Positions 8,832 to 16,525 of a DNA stretch of 64,000 bases are shown one piece after another; the first letter of the stretch is position 1; each line of letters opens with the position of its first letter. The translations under genes and the position numbers were made by a program. The notes under the pieces were generated by a model, which searched no databases, was not told the origin of the DNA, and was given only the letters and a program-made list of their open reading frames with translations. Where the stretch lies: assembly GCF_018860155.1 (NCBI RefSeq), contig NZ_JAHKNI010000001.1, positions 695,333 to 759,332 on the forward strand, written 5' to 3'. The DNA is from Nocardia albiluteola. GTDB lineage: Bacteria > Actinomycetota > Actinomycetes > Mycobacteriales > Mycobacteriaceae.

Positions 8832-10523
8832 GTGGATGAGCCGTTGCTCGAAATACGTGACCTCAACGTCGGTTTCACCGTCGACGGCAAGCAGGTCCCG
8901 GCCGTCCGGGACGTCAATCTGTCGGTCTATCCGGGCCAGACGGTGGCCATCGTCGGCGAATCGGGATCCGGCAAATCGACTACCGCACATGCGATCGTCG
9001 ATCTGCTGCCCGGTACGGGCAAGGTCACCGGTGGTGAGATCCTGTTCGACGGAAAGGATCTCGCGTCCGCCTCGCGCAAGGAGATTCTGGCCGTTCGTGG
9101 TAACGGCATCGGATTCGTGCCACAGGATCCGATGACGAACCTGAATCCCGTGTGGAAGGTCGGCTTCCAGGTCCGGGAAACCTTGAAGGCCAACGGAATC
9201 GCCCACGGCCAGGAGGCGAAGCGGCAGGCGGTCACGCTGCTCGAACAGGCCGGGATGAAGGACGCCGCGCGGCGGGTCAACCAGTACCCGCACGAGTTCT
9301 CCGGCGGCATGTGCCAGCGTGCGCTCATCGCGATCGGGCTGGCGTGCAAGCCCAAGCTGCTGATCGCCGACGAGCCCACCTCGGCGCTGGATGTGACGGT
9401 GCAGCGCCGCATCCTGGATCACCTCGGCGAGCTGACCGCCGAGCTCGGCACGGCCGTGCTGCTGATCACGCACGATCTGGGGCTGGCCGCCGAGCGGGCC
9501 GAGCATCTGGTCGTGATGTACCGGGGCCGGGTGGTGGAATCCGGTCCGGCACTGCAGATTCTGCGCGATCCGCAGCACTTGTACACCAAACGCCTGGTGA
9601 ACTCCGCGCCCTCGCTGGCCTCGCAGCGGCTCGCGGCGGTGAACTTGCGCGCGGAGGTGCGCGAGCAAGCCGTGCAGATCGCCGAGCGGGCGCTCGCATC
9701 GGATTCCGAACTCGCGGAGGCCGGTGACGACGTGGTGATCGCCGACCATCTCACCAAGATGTACAAGGTGCGTGGTTCCTCGCCGTGGAAGTCGTCGGAA
9801 TTCCTTGCGGTGGACGATGTTTCGTTCAAGCTGCGGCGCGGCACGACCACGGCCATCGTCGGCGAGTCCGGGTCCGGCAAGTCCACCGTCGCGAAGATGG
9901 TGCTGGGGCTGCTCGAGCCCACCTCGGGCGCGGTGACGTTCGACGGCCGCGAGGTCGCGAAGCTGGACAGCAAGGGCACGTTCGCCTTTCGCCGCCGGGT
10001 ACAGCCGATCTTCCAGAACCCGTACGGTTCGCTGGATCCGATGTACACGATCTTCCGCACGATCGAGGAGCCGCTGCGTACCCACCGCATCGGCGACTCG
10101 CGCCAGCGCGAGGCGACCGTCCGGGACCTGCTGGACAAGGTCGCGCTGCCCACATCGGTCACGCGGCGTTACCCGAACGAGCTCTCCGGCGGCCAGCGTC
10201 AGCGCGTCGCCATTGCTCGGGCGCTGGCGCTCTCGCCCGAGGTCGTCGTCTGCGACGAGGCCGTCTCGGCCCTGGACGTGCTGGTGCAGGCGCAGATCCT
10301 CAAACTGCTGAACGATCTGCAGGCCGAACTCGGGTTGTCGTACCTGTTCATCACCCACGACCTGGCGGTGGTGCGGCAGATCGCCGACGACGTCGTGGTG
10401 ATGGAGCAGGGCAGGATCGTGGAGGCCGCCACCGCCACCGAGGTCTTCGACAATCCGCGGCAGGAGTACACCCGCAAGCTGCTCGAGGCGATTCCGGGCC
10501 GGGACCTGCTCGATACGGCGTAG
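8832..10523 (+). CDS. dppD: fused double-ATPase subunit of the peptide ABC transporter
   Basis: A 563-residue fusion of the two ATPases that are separate DppD and DppF proteins in many bacteria. Each half has a full nucleotide-binding domain. Half 1: Walker A GESGSGKST, signature EFSGGMCQRALI, Walker B LLIADEPTSALD. Half 2: GESGSGKST, ELSGGQRQRVAIA, VVCDEAVSALD. The oligopeptide C-terminal extension follows the first domain. The first signature has M where Q is usual and the second Walker B has DEAVS rather than DEPTS; both are tolerated variants. It starts at GTG 6 bp after dppC and ends the operon. Confidence 0.93.
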   Translation: MDEPLLEIRDLNVGFTVDGKQVPAVRDVNLSVYPGQTVAIVGESGSGKSTTAHAIVDLLPGTGKVTGGEILFDGKDLASASRKEILAVRGNGIGFVPQDPMTNLNPVWKVGFQVRETLKANGIAHGQEAKRQAVTLLEQAGMKDAARRVNQYPHEFSGGMCQRALIAIGLACKPKLLIADEPTSALDVTVQRRILDHLGELTAELGTAVLLITHDLGLAAERAEHLVVMYRGRVVESGPALQILRDPQHLYTKRLVNSAPSLASQRLAAVNLRAEVREQAVQIAERALASDSELAEAGDDVVIADHLTKMYKVRGSSPWKSSEFLAVDDVSFKLRRGTTTAIVGESGSGKSTVAKMVLGLLEPTSGAVTFDGREVAKLDSKGTFAFRRRVQPIFQNPYGSLDPMYTIFRTIEEPLRTHRIGDSRQREATVRDLLDKVALPTSVTRRYPNELSGGQRQRVAIARALALSPEVVVCDEAVSALDVLVQAQILKLLNDLQAELGLSYLFITHDLAVVRQIADDVVVMEQGRIVEAATATEVFDNPRQEYTRKLLEAIPGRDLLDTA

Positions 10524-10529
10524 GACCGG

Positions 10530-10568
10530 GCGCCGCACCGCGTGTGACCGACGCCCGCGGTGCGGCGC
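10530..10568 (+). terminator. terminator hairpin of the dpp operon
   Basis: A perfect 13-bp inverted repeat, GCGCCGCACCGCG and its complement, with a 13-nt loop, beginning 6 bp after the dppD stop. No U-tract. Confidence 0.65.
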
Positions 10569-10790
10569 TCTCGTCGGTTGGAAGGTGCGATTCGGTCGGT
10601 GTCGGCCGGTTGCGTGCGCTGGTCGTTGTCCGCATCTGGTTCGGGTCGGGGTCGGCTGGCGGGTGGGTTGCGCTGGTCGGTGTCGGGCCTGTGGTTCGGG
10701 TCGGGGCCGGCCGGTGAGGAACTGGGCCGCGCACGACCTCGGGGTCCGGCGTGCGAGGCGTGCTGTGCCGCTCGAGTACCGTGGACGCCT

Positions 10791-11531
10791 GTGAACGATG
10801 TCCTGCAGCCCCTGGTCGACCTGCCCGGTGTGCGCGACGCGGCCGATCGGGCCCGCGACGCGCTCGCCGAGGTGCACCGGCACAAGGCGAACCGGCGGGG
10901 GTGGCCGACCACGGCGGCGGAGGCCGCGGTGCGTGCGGCGCGGTCGTCCGCGGCGATCGACGGGGGTCGCACGGAGCTGCCCGAGCCGGGCACCGTCGGC
11001 GATCCGATCCTGACCGGCGCGCTGCGCGTCGGCCAGGCCCTCGACGGCGAGGCATTGCAGAACCTGGTCGGCGTCTGGCAGCGGGCGCCGCTGCAGGCGC
11101 TGGCCCGCCTGCACCTGCTGGCCGCCGCCGATCTGGTCGCCGATTCCGAGCAGCTGGGCCGCCCGCGTGCCGGGGACGACGTCGCCGCGCGGCTGGACCT
11201 GCTCGCGCAGACCGTGCTGACCTCGAACGCGCCCGCCCCGGTCATCGCCGCGGTGGTGCACGGCGAGCTGCTGGCGCTGCGGCCCTTCGGTGCCGGTGAC
11301 GGCGTCGTCGCGCGCGGGGCGTCAAGGCTGGTAGCGGTGTCGAGTGGGCTGGACCCGCACAGTCTGGGGGTGCCGGAGGTGTTCTGGTTGCGCCGCCGTC
11401 AGGCCTACCTGGACGCGGCGGCGGCCTTCGGGGCCGGCACGGCCGAGGGCGTCGGCGGGTGGGTGCTGTTCTGCTGCGGGGCGTTCGAGGACGGGGCCCG
11501 CGAGGCGCGCTCGATCGCGGATGCCGCCTAG
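10791..11531 (+). CDS. Rv3662c-type protein with a degenerate Fic-like core
   Basis: I start at GTG 10791 (VNDVLQPLVDLPG), giving 246 residues, close to the Rv3662c homologue. An upstream in-frame ATG would add an Arg/Ser-rich leader read from low-complexity DNA. The body is helical. Around residues 145-165 it reads VVHGELLALRPFGAGDGVVAR, which lines up with the Fic signature (HxFx[DE]GNGRxxR). The catalytic His is Arg (RPF), GNGR is GDGV, and only the last Arg is kept. The Fic-like fold is an inference; AMP transfer by the canonical mechanism is unlikely. Confidence 0.6.
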   Translation: MNDVLQPLVDLPGVRDAADRARDALAEVHRHKANRRGWPTTAAEAAVRAARSSAAIDGGRTELPEPGTVGDPILTGALRVGQALDGEALQNLVGVWQRAPLQALARLHLLAAADLVADSEQLGRPRAGDDVAARLDLLAQTVLTSNAPAPVIAAVVHGELLALRPFGAGDGVVARGASRLVAVSSGLDPHSLGVPEVFWLRRRQAYLDAAAAFGAGTAEGVGGWVLFCCGAFEDGAREARSIADAA

Positions 11532-11547
11532 GGGTGTACACATCAAA

Positions 11548-11584
11548 GCGGGCGGCGTTGTCGTTGAACGACCTCACCGCCCGC
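11548..11584 (+). terminator. hairpin terminator after the Fic-like gene
   Basis: An 8-bp stem GCGGGCGG/CCGCCCGC, with a smaller internal stem (GTCG/CGAC) within the loop, starting 17 bp after the stop codon. Confidence 0.5.
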
Positions 11585-11987
11585 TAGCACGGACTACCGG
11601 GTTACCAGGCGTGCTTTATCGGTTGTGTTCTGCGGCCTCGGCGATCCTTCGCGCTCCGGCGGTTCATCCCCGCAACCTGTGCGAAGTCTCGCCGACGGAT
11701 GCCCGAATCTCGCAGGCCCACAACGCTCTTGCCCTTGTCGCGGCGCGCTCCGCGTGGGTGCCTGGTGCCCGTGCTGGGAAGGGTGGGATGGGAGAGCCGG
11801 AGCTTCTCTTCGCTTCGATCTAGGCCTTCCGTCCTTCCGTGAATCCATTGTTGCCTGTGAGTGGCCTCACAGCAAGACCTGCGGAAACTTTCTCGTAACC
11901 GGCGTGTCGCCCGGCGTTTCATGGTTGCATTGATAGGTTTCACACCCTGTCCGCGTCTCACCGCGGCACTCGCGCCCGCTCCGCCGC
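11585..11987. other. non-coding region, nothing recognised
   Basis: About 400 bp between the Fic-like gene terminator and the convergent HAD gene. Short open frames exist on both strands, but none has a credible ribosome site or recognisable protein. Confidence 0.4.
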
Positions 11988-12857
11988 TCAGGGTCGTCGG
12001 CGCAGCAGACGGTAGCTGATCGCACCGGCGACCACGGCACTCAAACCGACCAGCACCGTCGCGGCGACGGTCGTCGACGAGGGGGCCGGAATGCGCGCCC
12101 AGAGGGATACCGGGTTCGAGAAGGTCAGAATCGGCCAGCCGCGAGTTGTGACCTCCCGCCGCAGATTTCGGTCCGGATTGACCGCCGTCGGGTGACCGAC
12201 CGCGGACAGCATCGGCAGATCGGTGATCGAATCGGAGTACGCGTAACAGCGCGACAGATCGTAACCCTCTGCGGCACTGAGTCGTTGGATGGCCTCGACC
12301 TTGCCCTTGCCGTAGCAGTAGAACTCGACTTCGCCTGTGTACTTGCCGTTTTCGACGACCATCCGGGTGGCCGCGGTGTGAGTGGCGCCGAGTGCTGCCG
12401 CGATGGGTGCGACGATCTCCTCGCCGGAGGCCGACACGATGACCACGTCGTGGCCGCGGATCTTGTGGTCGGCGATCAGGTCGGCCGCCTCGGCGTAGAT
12501 CAGCGGATCCACCAGCTCATGCAGGGTCTCGGCCACCACGGCCTGGACCTGCGCGACGTCCCAGCCCGCGCACATCTTCGTCAGATGCTCGCGCATCCGC
12601 TCCATCTGGTCGTGATCGGCGCCCGAAAGCAGGAACAAGAAGTGGGCGTAGCTGCTCTCCAGCACCGTCCGGCGATCGATCAGGCCCTGATCGAAGAACG
12701 GCTTGCTGAACACGAAGGCGCTGGACTTGGCGATCACCGTCTTGTCCAGATCGAAGAAAGCGGCCACCCGTGCGGGTCGTGCGCCCGCTCGCCGTCCGCC
12801 GGTATTCGTCGCAGTCGCCGAGTTTTCCGCAGCCGTCTGGTCGCCCTCCACCGTCAC
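11988..12857 (-). CDS. HAD-IB (SerB-like) phosphatase with a C-terminal membrane anchor
   Basis: Corresponds to Rv3661 (SerB-like). With the GTG ending at 12857 the protein is 289 residues, the expected length; a longer frame to 13001 would run through the 6C RNA promoter region. HAD motifs are present: FFDLDKTVI (nucleophile and acid Asp), the SASGEE motif II Ser, a Lys in YGKGKVEA and the motif IV DSITDLPML. Residues about 262-283 form a hydrophobic helix followed by YRLLRRRP, so the enzyme is probably anchored with its catalytic domain in the cytoplasm. The substrate cannot be read from sequence. Confidence 0.85.
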   Translation of the reverse strand: MTVEGDQTAAENSATATNTGGRRAGARPARVAAFFDLDKTVIAKSSAFVFSKPFFDQGLIDRRTVLESSYAHFLFLLSGADHDQMERMREHLTKMCAGWDVAQVQAVVAETLHELVDPLIYAEAADLIADHKIRGHDVVIVSASGEEIVAPIAAALGATHTAATRMVVENGKYTGEVEFYCYGKGKVEAIQRLSAAEGYDLSRCYAYSDSITDLPMLSAVGHPTAVNPDRNLRREVTTRGWPILTFSNPVSLWARIPAPSSTTVAATVLVGLSAVVAGAISYRLLRRRP

Positions 12858-12961
12858 GCGGTCCAGGATAGGGAAAAATCCGCCGCGTCGGATGGTCGGG
12901 TGCGGCGGGTTTGCTGCCCTGCCGCCGGGGTGGCCGGAAAAAACTTCCCCGGCCGGTGGAC

Positions 12962-12992
12962 TTGCGTTTCCGCCCGGGCCTGGGTGTAGTAT
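12962..12992 (+). promoter_or_regulatory. candidate sigma-A promoter of the 6C RNA
   Basis: TTGCGT (12962-12967) and TAGTAT (12987-12992) with a 19-bp spacer. The predicted start is about 7 bp downstream, just before the first hairpin of the 6C RNA. Confidence 0.45.
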
Positions 12993-12999
12993 TGCTGGC

Positions 13000-13095
13000 A
13001 CCTGGACATAGTCCAGGCGTGTTCAGCCCGACCCCCCGGGGCTGAACCCCGACGGCCCCAGCCTCCTCCCCCCCCGGCTGGGGCCGTCCTCTATT
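13000..13095 (+). ncRNA. 6C small RNA (B11 type)
   Basis: A short palindrome (CCTGGAC/TCCAGG) is followed by the two diagnostic hairpins. The first is TTCAGCCC/GGGCTGAA with six consecutive C in the loop (13031-13036). The second is a 13-bp stem, GACGGCCCCAGCC and its complement, with a loop holding seven C; a CTCTATTT tail follows. Two stems with C6-or-longer loops define 6C RNA of Actinobacteria. In M. tuberculosis the B11 copy lies between Rv3661 and Rv3660c, exactly this neighbourhood. 6C is reported to pair with G-rich ribosome-binding regions and to affect growth and replication genes. Confidence 0.93.
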
Positions 13096-13255
13096 TCCGG
13101 ACACTTCGTCCCGATGCCACTGCGCGTTCCTGTCGGACTCCCTTGTGTCCGTTGGGCGTAACTCGCAGTTCTGATGTTGTCCACACCCCCGGAGTTATCC
13201 ACAACCCGGCGGTAACCGCTGGTGTCGTCCCGGTGCACGGGCCACGCTGACCTGC

Positions 13256-14344
13256 ATGAACTCAGATCCGATGGGCCCGCCTCCGGTACTGGTGCTCGTC
13301 ACCGATCCCCGGTTGCGTGAGGAGGTTCGCCGTATCGCCGCTGCGGCCGACTGTCGTCTCGCCGAGCACTCGATGCCCGTCGGCCGATACGCGTGGTCCG
13401 ACGCCGCCCTGGTGATTCTCGACACCGTCTCCGCTCGCGAGTGCGTGGTCGCGGGGTACCCGCGCCGGCCCGGCACGATCCTGGTCAGCGAGGGCGAGCC
13501 CGGGGTGGAGCAGTGGGAGGCGGCCGTCGCCGGCGGCGCCGAATCGGTGCTCGGTTTGCCGGCCGCTGCCGATCGGCTGATCGAGGCATTCGCCGAGCCG
13601 GTCCGGCACGCCGCGGGCGGCGGAACCGTTGTCGCGGTCGTCGGGGCGGGCGGCGGCGCCGGGGCGTCGATCCTCGCCTGTGCCGTCGCGCTGACCGCCG
13701 CCGCGGCCCGATTCCGTTCCGGCACACTCCTCGTCGACGGCGATCCACTCGGCGGTGGCCTGGACCTGTTGCTCGGGGTCGAGTCCGTGGCGGGGCTGCG
13801 CTGGCCGGATCTGGTCATCGAGGACGGTCGGGTGAGCGCGTCCACCCTGCGCGACGCGCTACCGTCCGCGGCGCCGGGCCTGTGCGTACTGGCCTCCGGA
13901 CGGCCCACCGCCGACGCGGCGCCCGAGGAGATCGGCCCGGGCGCGGTGCGAGCGGTGCTCGAGGCCGGGCGGGCCGGTGCCAACCTGGTGGTCTGCGATG
14001 TCTCGCGCGAGCGCGGGCCGCATGCGGATCAGATGCTCGATGATGCCGATCTCGTCGTGCTCGTCGCCTCGGCGCGGTTGCATTCGATCGCCGCGGCCCG
14101 CGCGGCCGCGGCTCGAATCCGCAGCCGAAACCCGAACCAGGGCTTGATCGTTCGCGGTCCGGCGCCCGGCGGCGTGCGTGGCGCGGAGGTCGCCGAGGCG
14201 CTGGGCCTGCCGCTGCTGGCCGCGGTGCGAGCCCAGCCCGGGCTCGCCGGGCAACTCGAGCGCACCGGCCTAGCGGTCGCGCGCGGTCCGTTGCGCACGG
14301 CCGCCGAGGCCGTGCTCGCCGTTCTGCCCGGTGGCAGGGCGTGA
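13256..14344 (+). CDS. ssd: septum-site-determining / CpaE-like ParA-family protein (Ssd)
   Basis: A 362-residue homologue of Rv3660c. An N-terminal receiver-like domain (VLVLVTDPRLREEVRR) precedes a MinD/ParA-like ATPase domain. The deviant Walker A reads GAGGGAGASILA, without the signature Lys residues of KGGxGK[ST]; the A' region is LLVDGDPLGGGLDLLLG. Loss of the P-loop Lys argues against normal ATP hydrolysis. In tad loci, CpaE-type proteins localise the secretion machine; Ssd overproduction in mycobacteria disturbs septation. First gene of the tad operon; its TGA overlaps a downstream GTG (GTGA at 14341). Confidence 0.88.
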   Translation: MNSDPMGPPPVLVLVTDPRLREEVRRIAAAADCRLAEHSMPVGRYAWSDAALVILDTVSARECVVAGYPRRPGTILVSEGEPGVEQWEAAVAGGAESVLGLPAAADRLIEAFAEPVRHAAGGGTVVAVVGAGGGAGASILACAVALTAAAARFRSGTLLVDGDPLGGGLDLLLGVESVAGLRWPDLVIEDGRVSASTLRDALPSAAPGLCVLASGRPTADAAPEEIGPGAVRAVLEAGRAGANLVVCDVSRERGPHADQMLDDADLVVLVASARLHSIAAARAAAARIRSRNPNQGLIVRGPAPGGVRGAEVAEALGLPLLAAVRAQPGLAGQLERTGLAVARGPLRTAAEAVLAVLPGGRA

Positions 14345-14628
14345 GCGTGGGGTCGGCGATGAATGCGGCGGTAGGCCATGTGCGAGGGGACGGCGATGAA
14401 TTCAGGGGAAGTCGATGGCGCTGGGTCGGCGATGCGTATGGAGGGTGGGCGTGTGCGCGGGCCAAGCGGTGCGTGCGGCGGGCCGGCGGTGAGCTCGAAG
14501 GACGGGCGAGGTGCGAAGGGCGGGCGGTGCGTCGGAGGCCAAGCGGTGCGTACGGAGGGTCGGCGGTGTGCGCGGGGGCGAGTGGTGCGGGCGGACGGTC
14601 GGCGATGAGCGCGAGGGTAGGGCGATGA
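14341..14628 (+). CDS. low-complexity coupled open frame between ssd and tadA
   Basis: A 95-codon frame starts at a GTG overlapping the ssd stop by 4 nt and ends in a TGA that overlaps the next ATG by 4 nt (14625). The product would be rich in Gly, Ala and Arg, with no recognisable domain. The DNA consists of degenerate GGCGATGA- and GCGGTGCG-type repeats. I treat it as a translated spacer, not an ordinary gene. The exact frame and overlaps are seen; translation is inferred. Confidence 0.4.
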   Translation: MSVGSAMNAAVGHVRGDGDEFRGSRWRWVGDAYGGWACARAKRCVRRAGGELEGRARCEGRAVRRRPSGAYGGSAVCAGASGAGGRSAMSARVGR

Positions 14629-14700
14629 GCGCGGAGGACGGGCGATGAGCGCGGAGGACGGGCGATGAGCGAGAGGTGCTGGCAATGAGCGCGGTGGTGA
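14601..14700 (+). repeat. 20-bp tandem repeat, five units, each with an ATGAGC start
   Basis: Five contiguous 20-bp units start at 14601, 14621, 14641, 14661 and 14681. Each begins GGC(G/A)ATGAGC; units 2 and 3 are identical and continue GCGGAGGACG. Each unit supplies a GGAGG-like site and an ATG for the next. The last ATG (14685) is the tadA start. Confidence 0.9.
14625..14688 (+). other. chain of three seven-codon open frames leading to tadA
   Basis: 14625-14648 and 14645-14668 both encode MSAEDGR; 14665-14688 encodes MSERCWQ. Each stop overlaps the next start as ATGA, so each frame is 24 nt and the repeat period is 20. The third stop overlaps the tadA ATG. They could pass terminating ribosomes along to tadA or titrate initiation; no peptide function is implied. 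Confidence 0.5.
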
Positions 14701-15872
14701 CGGGTGAGCTGCTGGATCGGGTGCGGGAGCGGCTGGCGGCGGAGTCCGGGGATCCGGATCCGGCGCGGGTGGCGGCCGCTATTCGGGCCGAGGCGGGCGG
14801 GGTGCTCGGCGACACCGACCTGCTGCGGGTGCTGCGGCAACTGCAGACCGAGTTGACCGGTGCCGGTGTGCTGGAGCCGTTGCTGCACGACCCGCAGGTA
14901 TCCGATGTGCTTGTGACAGCGCCGGATTCGGTCTGGGTCGACCGAGGCCACGGACTGCGGCGCACGTCGGTGGTCTTCCACGATGAGGCCGCGGTCCGCC
15001 GGCTGGCCCAGCGACTGGCGCTGGCCGCGGGCCGCCGGCTCGACGACGCACAGCCCTGGGTGGACGGCCGGCTGCCGGAAAGTACCGGGGTACTGGGGGA
15101 TTCGTTCGGCGTGCGGTTGCATGCCGTACTGGCGCCCATCGCCCCCGCCGGTACCTGCCTGGCCCTGCGCGTGCTGCGCCCCGCAAGTCAGGGCCTGGAC
15201 GCGCTGGCCGCCTCCGGCTCGGTCCCTGCCGAAGCAAAGACGCTGCTGGAAGCCATCATTCGCGCACACCTGGCCTTTCTGGTGGTGGGCGGCACGGGTG
15301 CGGGGAAGACCACGCTTCTGTCGGGTCTGCTCGCCACGGTCGATGCGAGCGAGCGCATCGTTTGTGTCGAGGACGCGGCCGAACTCGCCCCGCCGCACCC
15401 ACATGTCGTGCGCCTGGTGGCCCGTCCGCCGAACGTCGAGGGCGCGGGGGAGGTGACGGTCCGCGACCTCGTCCGCCAGGCGCTGCGAATGCGCCCCGAC
15501 CGCATCGTCATCGGCGAGGTACGCGGCGCCGAGGTGGTGGACCTGCTCACCGCACTCAACACCGGCCACGAGGGCGGTGCCGGAACCGTGCACGCGAACT
15601 CCCCGCGCGAGGTCCCGGCCCGGCTGGAGGCTCTCGCCGCACTGGGCGGCCTCAACCGCGCCGCCCTGCACAGCCAACTCGCTGCGGCCATACAGGTGAT
15701 CGTGCACGTCCACCGTCGCCCCGACGGCGCCCGTGCTCTTTCCGAGATCGGCCTGGTGGTCCGCGACCGAGACGGCCAGGTCCACATCGAGGCCGCCTGG
15801 CGCGCCGATACCGCACCCTGCCCGGCCGCCGGGGCGCTGCATCGGCTGCTCGAAGAACGGAACGTCCGATGA
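14685..15872 (+). CDS. tadA: TadA/CpaF secretion ATPase
   Basis: A 395-residue hexameric traffic ATPase of the type II/IV secretion family, powering Flp pilus assembly at the inner membrane. The N-terminal domain is followed by Walker A VGGTGAGKTTLLSGLL, an Asp-box region (VCVEDAAELAPPHPHVVRL) and Walker B RIVIGEVRGAEVVD, plus a His-box segment HEGGAGTVHAN. I start at the ATG at 14685, the fifth start in the 20-bp repeat array. Its last about 22 codons and the following DNA are repeated four more times downstream, and its stop overlaps a new ATG (15869). Matches Rv3659c. Confidence 0.92.
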   Translation: MSAVVTGELLDRVRERLAAESGDPDPARVAAAIRAEAGGVLGDTDLLRVLRQLQTELTGAGVLEPLLHDPQVSDVLVTAPDSVWVDRGHGLRRTSVVFHDEAAVRRLAQRLALAAGRRLDDAQPWVDGRLPESTGVLGDSFGVRLHAVLAPIAPAGTCLALRVLRPASQGLDALAASGSVPAEAKTLLEAIIRAHLAFLVVGGTGAGKTTLLSGLLATVDASERIVCVEDAAELAPPHPHVVRLVARPPNVEGAGEVTVRDLVRQALRMRPDRIVIGEVRGAEVVDLLTALNTGHEGGAGTVHANSPREVPARLEALAALGGLNRAALHSQLAAAIQVIVHVHRRPDGARALSEIGLVVRDRDGQVHIEAAWRADTAPCPAAGALHRLLEERNVR

Positions 15873-15982
15873 AACAGCTCATGGAACAACCGAAATCGCG
15901 GCACGAGTCCGGGGCCGATACCGCCCACTGTCTGGCTGCCGGGGCACTGCATCGGCTGTTCGAAGAACGGAACGTCCGATGA
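15869..15982 (+). CDS. 37-codon coupled frame after tadA (copy of the TadA tail)
   Basis: Starts in the ATGA that ends tadA and ends in an ATGA that starts the next frame. The product (MKQLMEQPKS...RLFEERNVR) is a short N-terminal segment followed by a near copy of the TadA C-terminus. Length is 114 nt; minus the 4-nt overlap this gives exactly the 110-bp repeat period, so the repeat length preserves the start/stop relay. Confidence 0.45.
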   Translation: MKQLMEQPKSRHESGADTAHCLAAGALHRLFEERNVR

Positions 15983-16308
15983 AACAGCCGATGGCACAGC
16001 TGAAGTCGCGGCATGAGTCACAGGCCGATACGCCCTGCGGGGGTATCGACGCTCCGTGGCGCGATGCGCAGGTGAGCCGCAGCTCGAGAGTTGTGGATTC
16101 GGGAGCGGGTCGACGCGCAGGGGAGTGGCGGACATTGCCGGGAAGTGGCCGCTGCCGGGACGCTGCATCGACTGCTCGTGGAGCGGAATGTCCGATGAAG
16201 CAGCGGATGGCGCAACTGAAACCGCGGCATGAGTCTCGTGCCGACGCTGCAGCCTGCCGGACCGCCGGGGCACTGCATCGACTGCTCGAGGAACGGAATA
16301 TTCGATGA
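15979..16308 (+). CDS. 109-codon coupled frame in the tadA-tadB repeat array
   Basis: Starts in the ATGA closing the previous mini-frame. The 106-bp insertion in repeat unit 3 makes that unit 216 bp, a multiple of three, so this frame runs on through the next internal MKQRMAQ start and ends with the TadA-like tail HRLLEERNIR and another ATGA (16305). No recognisable domain. Confidence 0.4.
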   Translation: MKQPMAQLKSRHESQADTPCGGIDAPWRDAQVSRSSRVVDSGAGRRAGEWRTLPGSGRCRDAASTARGAECPMKQRMAQLKPRHESRADAAACRTAGALHRLLEERNIR

Positions 16309-16418
16309 AACAGTCGATGGAACAACCGAAATCGTGGAATGAGTCTCGTGTTGACACCGCGGCCTGTCCGGCTGCCGAGGTGCTGCGCCGACTGTTCGGC
16401 GATCGGAATATTCGATGA
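16305..16418 (+). CDS. 37-codon coupled frame, fourth copy of the TadA tail
   Basis: Begins MKQSMEQPKSWNES and ends RLFGDRNIR. Same 114-nt geometry as the first mini-frame, with ATGA overlaps at both ends (16305 and 16415). Confidence 0.4.
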   Translation: MKQSMEQPKSWNESRVDTAACPAAEVLRRLFGDRNIR

Positions 16419-16525
16419 AACAGCCGATGGAACAACCGAAATCGTGGAATGAGTCCGGTGTGGGCGCGCGGGTCGACCGCCGCCGGGTCGTTCGCTCCCG
16501 GGCGGTGTTCGGGAGCTCGGTATGA
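16415..16525 (+). CDS. 36-codon coupled frame leading into tadB
   Basis: Begins MKQPMEQPKSWNES, then leaves the repeat at 16460 and ends in a TGA whose ATGA (16522-16525) provides the tadB start. It completes an unbroken relay from the tadA stop to the tadB start. Confidence 0.4.
   Translation: MKQPMEQPKSWNESGVGARVDRRRVVRSRAVFGSSV

Larger units (their letters stand above)
15804..16459 (+). repeat. 110-bp tandem repeat built on the tadA 3' end (five units)
   Basis: Units begin at 15804, 15914, 16024, 16240 and 16350. Four are exactly 110 bp; the third is 216 bp because of a 106-bp insertion. Every unit carries the coding sequence for the TadA tail (A..GALHRLLEERNVR), a stop/start CGATGAAACAG and a CCGAAATCG...GAGTC segment. 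Unit 1 is the authentic tadA end. Later units diverge gradually (NVR becomes NIR), suggesting successive duplications of different age. Confidence 0.93.

Noticed and set aside
7719..11261. A 1,180-codon open frame on the minus strand across the dpp operon
   Set aside because: It is antisense to four well-supported transporter genes. Its translation is Arg/Gln/His-rich with no domain, and long antisense frames are expected at this GC content.
11602..11961. A 119-codon minus-strand frame in the gap before the HAD gene
   Set aside because: Arg-rich with no ribosome site, signal or domain.
15804..16459. Possible CRISPR array
   Set aside because: The repeat unit is 110 bp, contiguous without spacers, coding, and derived from the tadA 3' end; no cas genes nearby.
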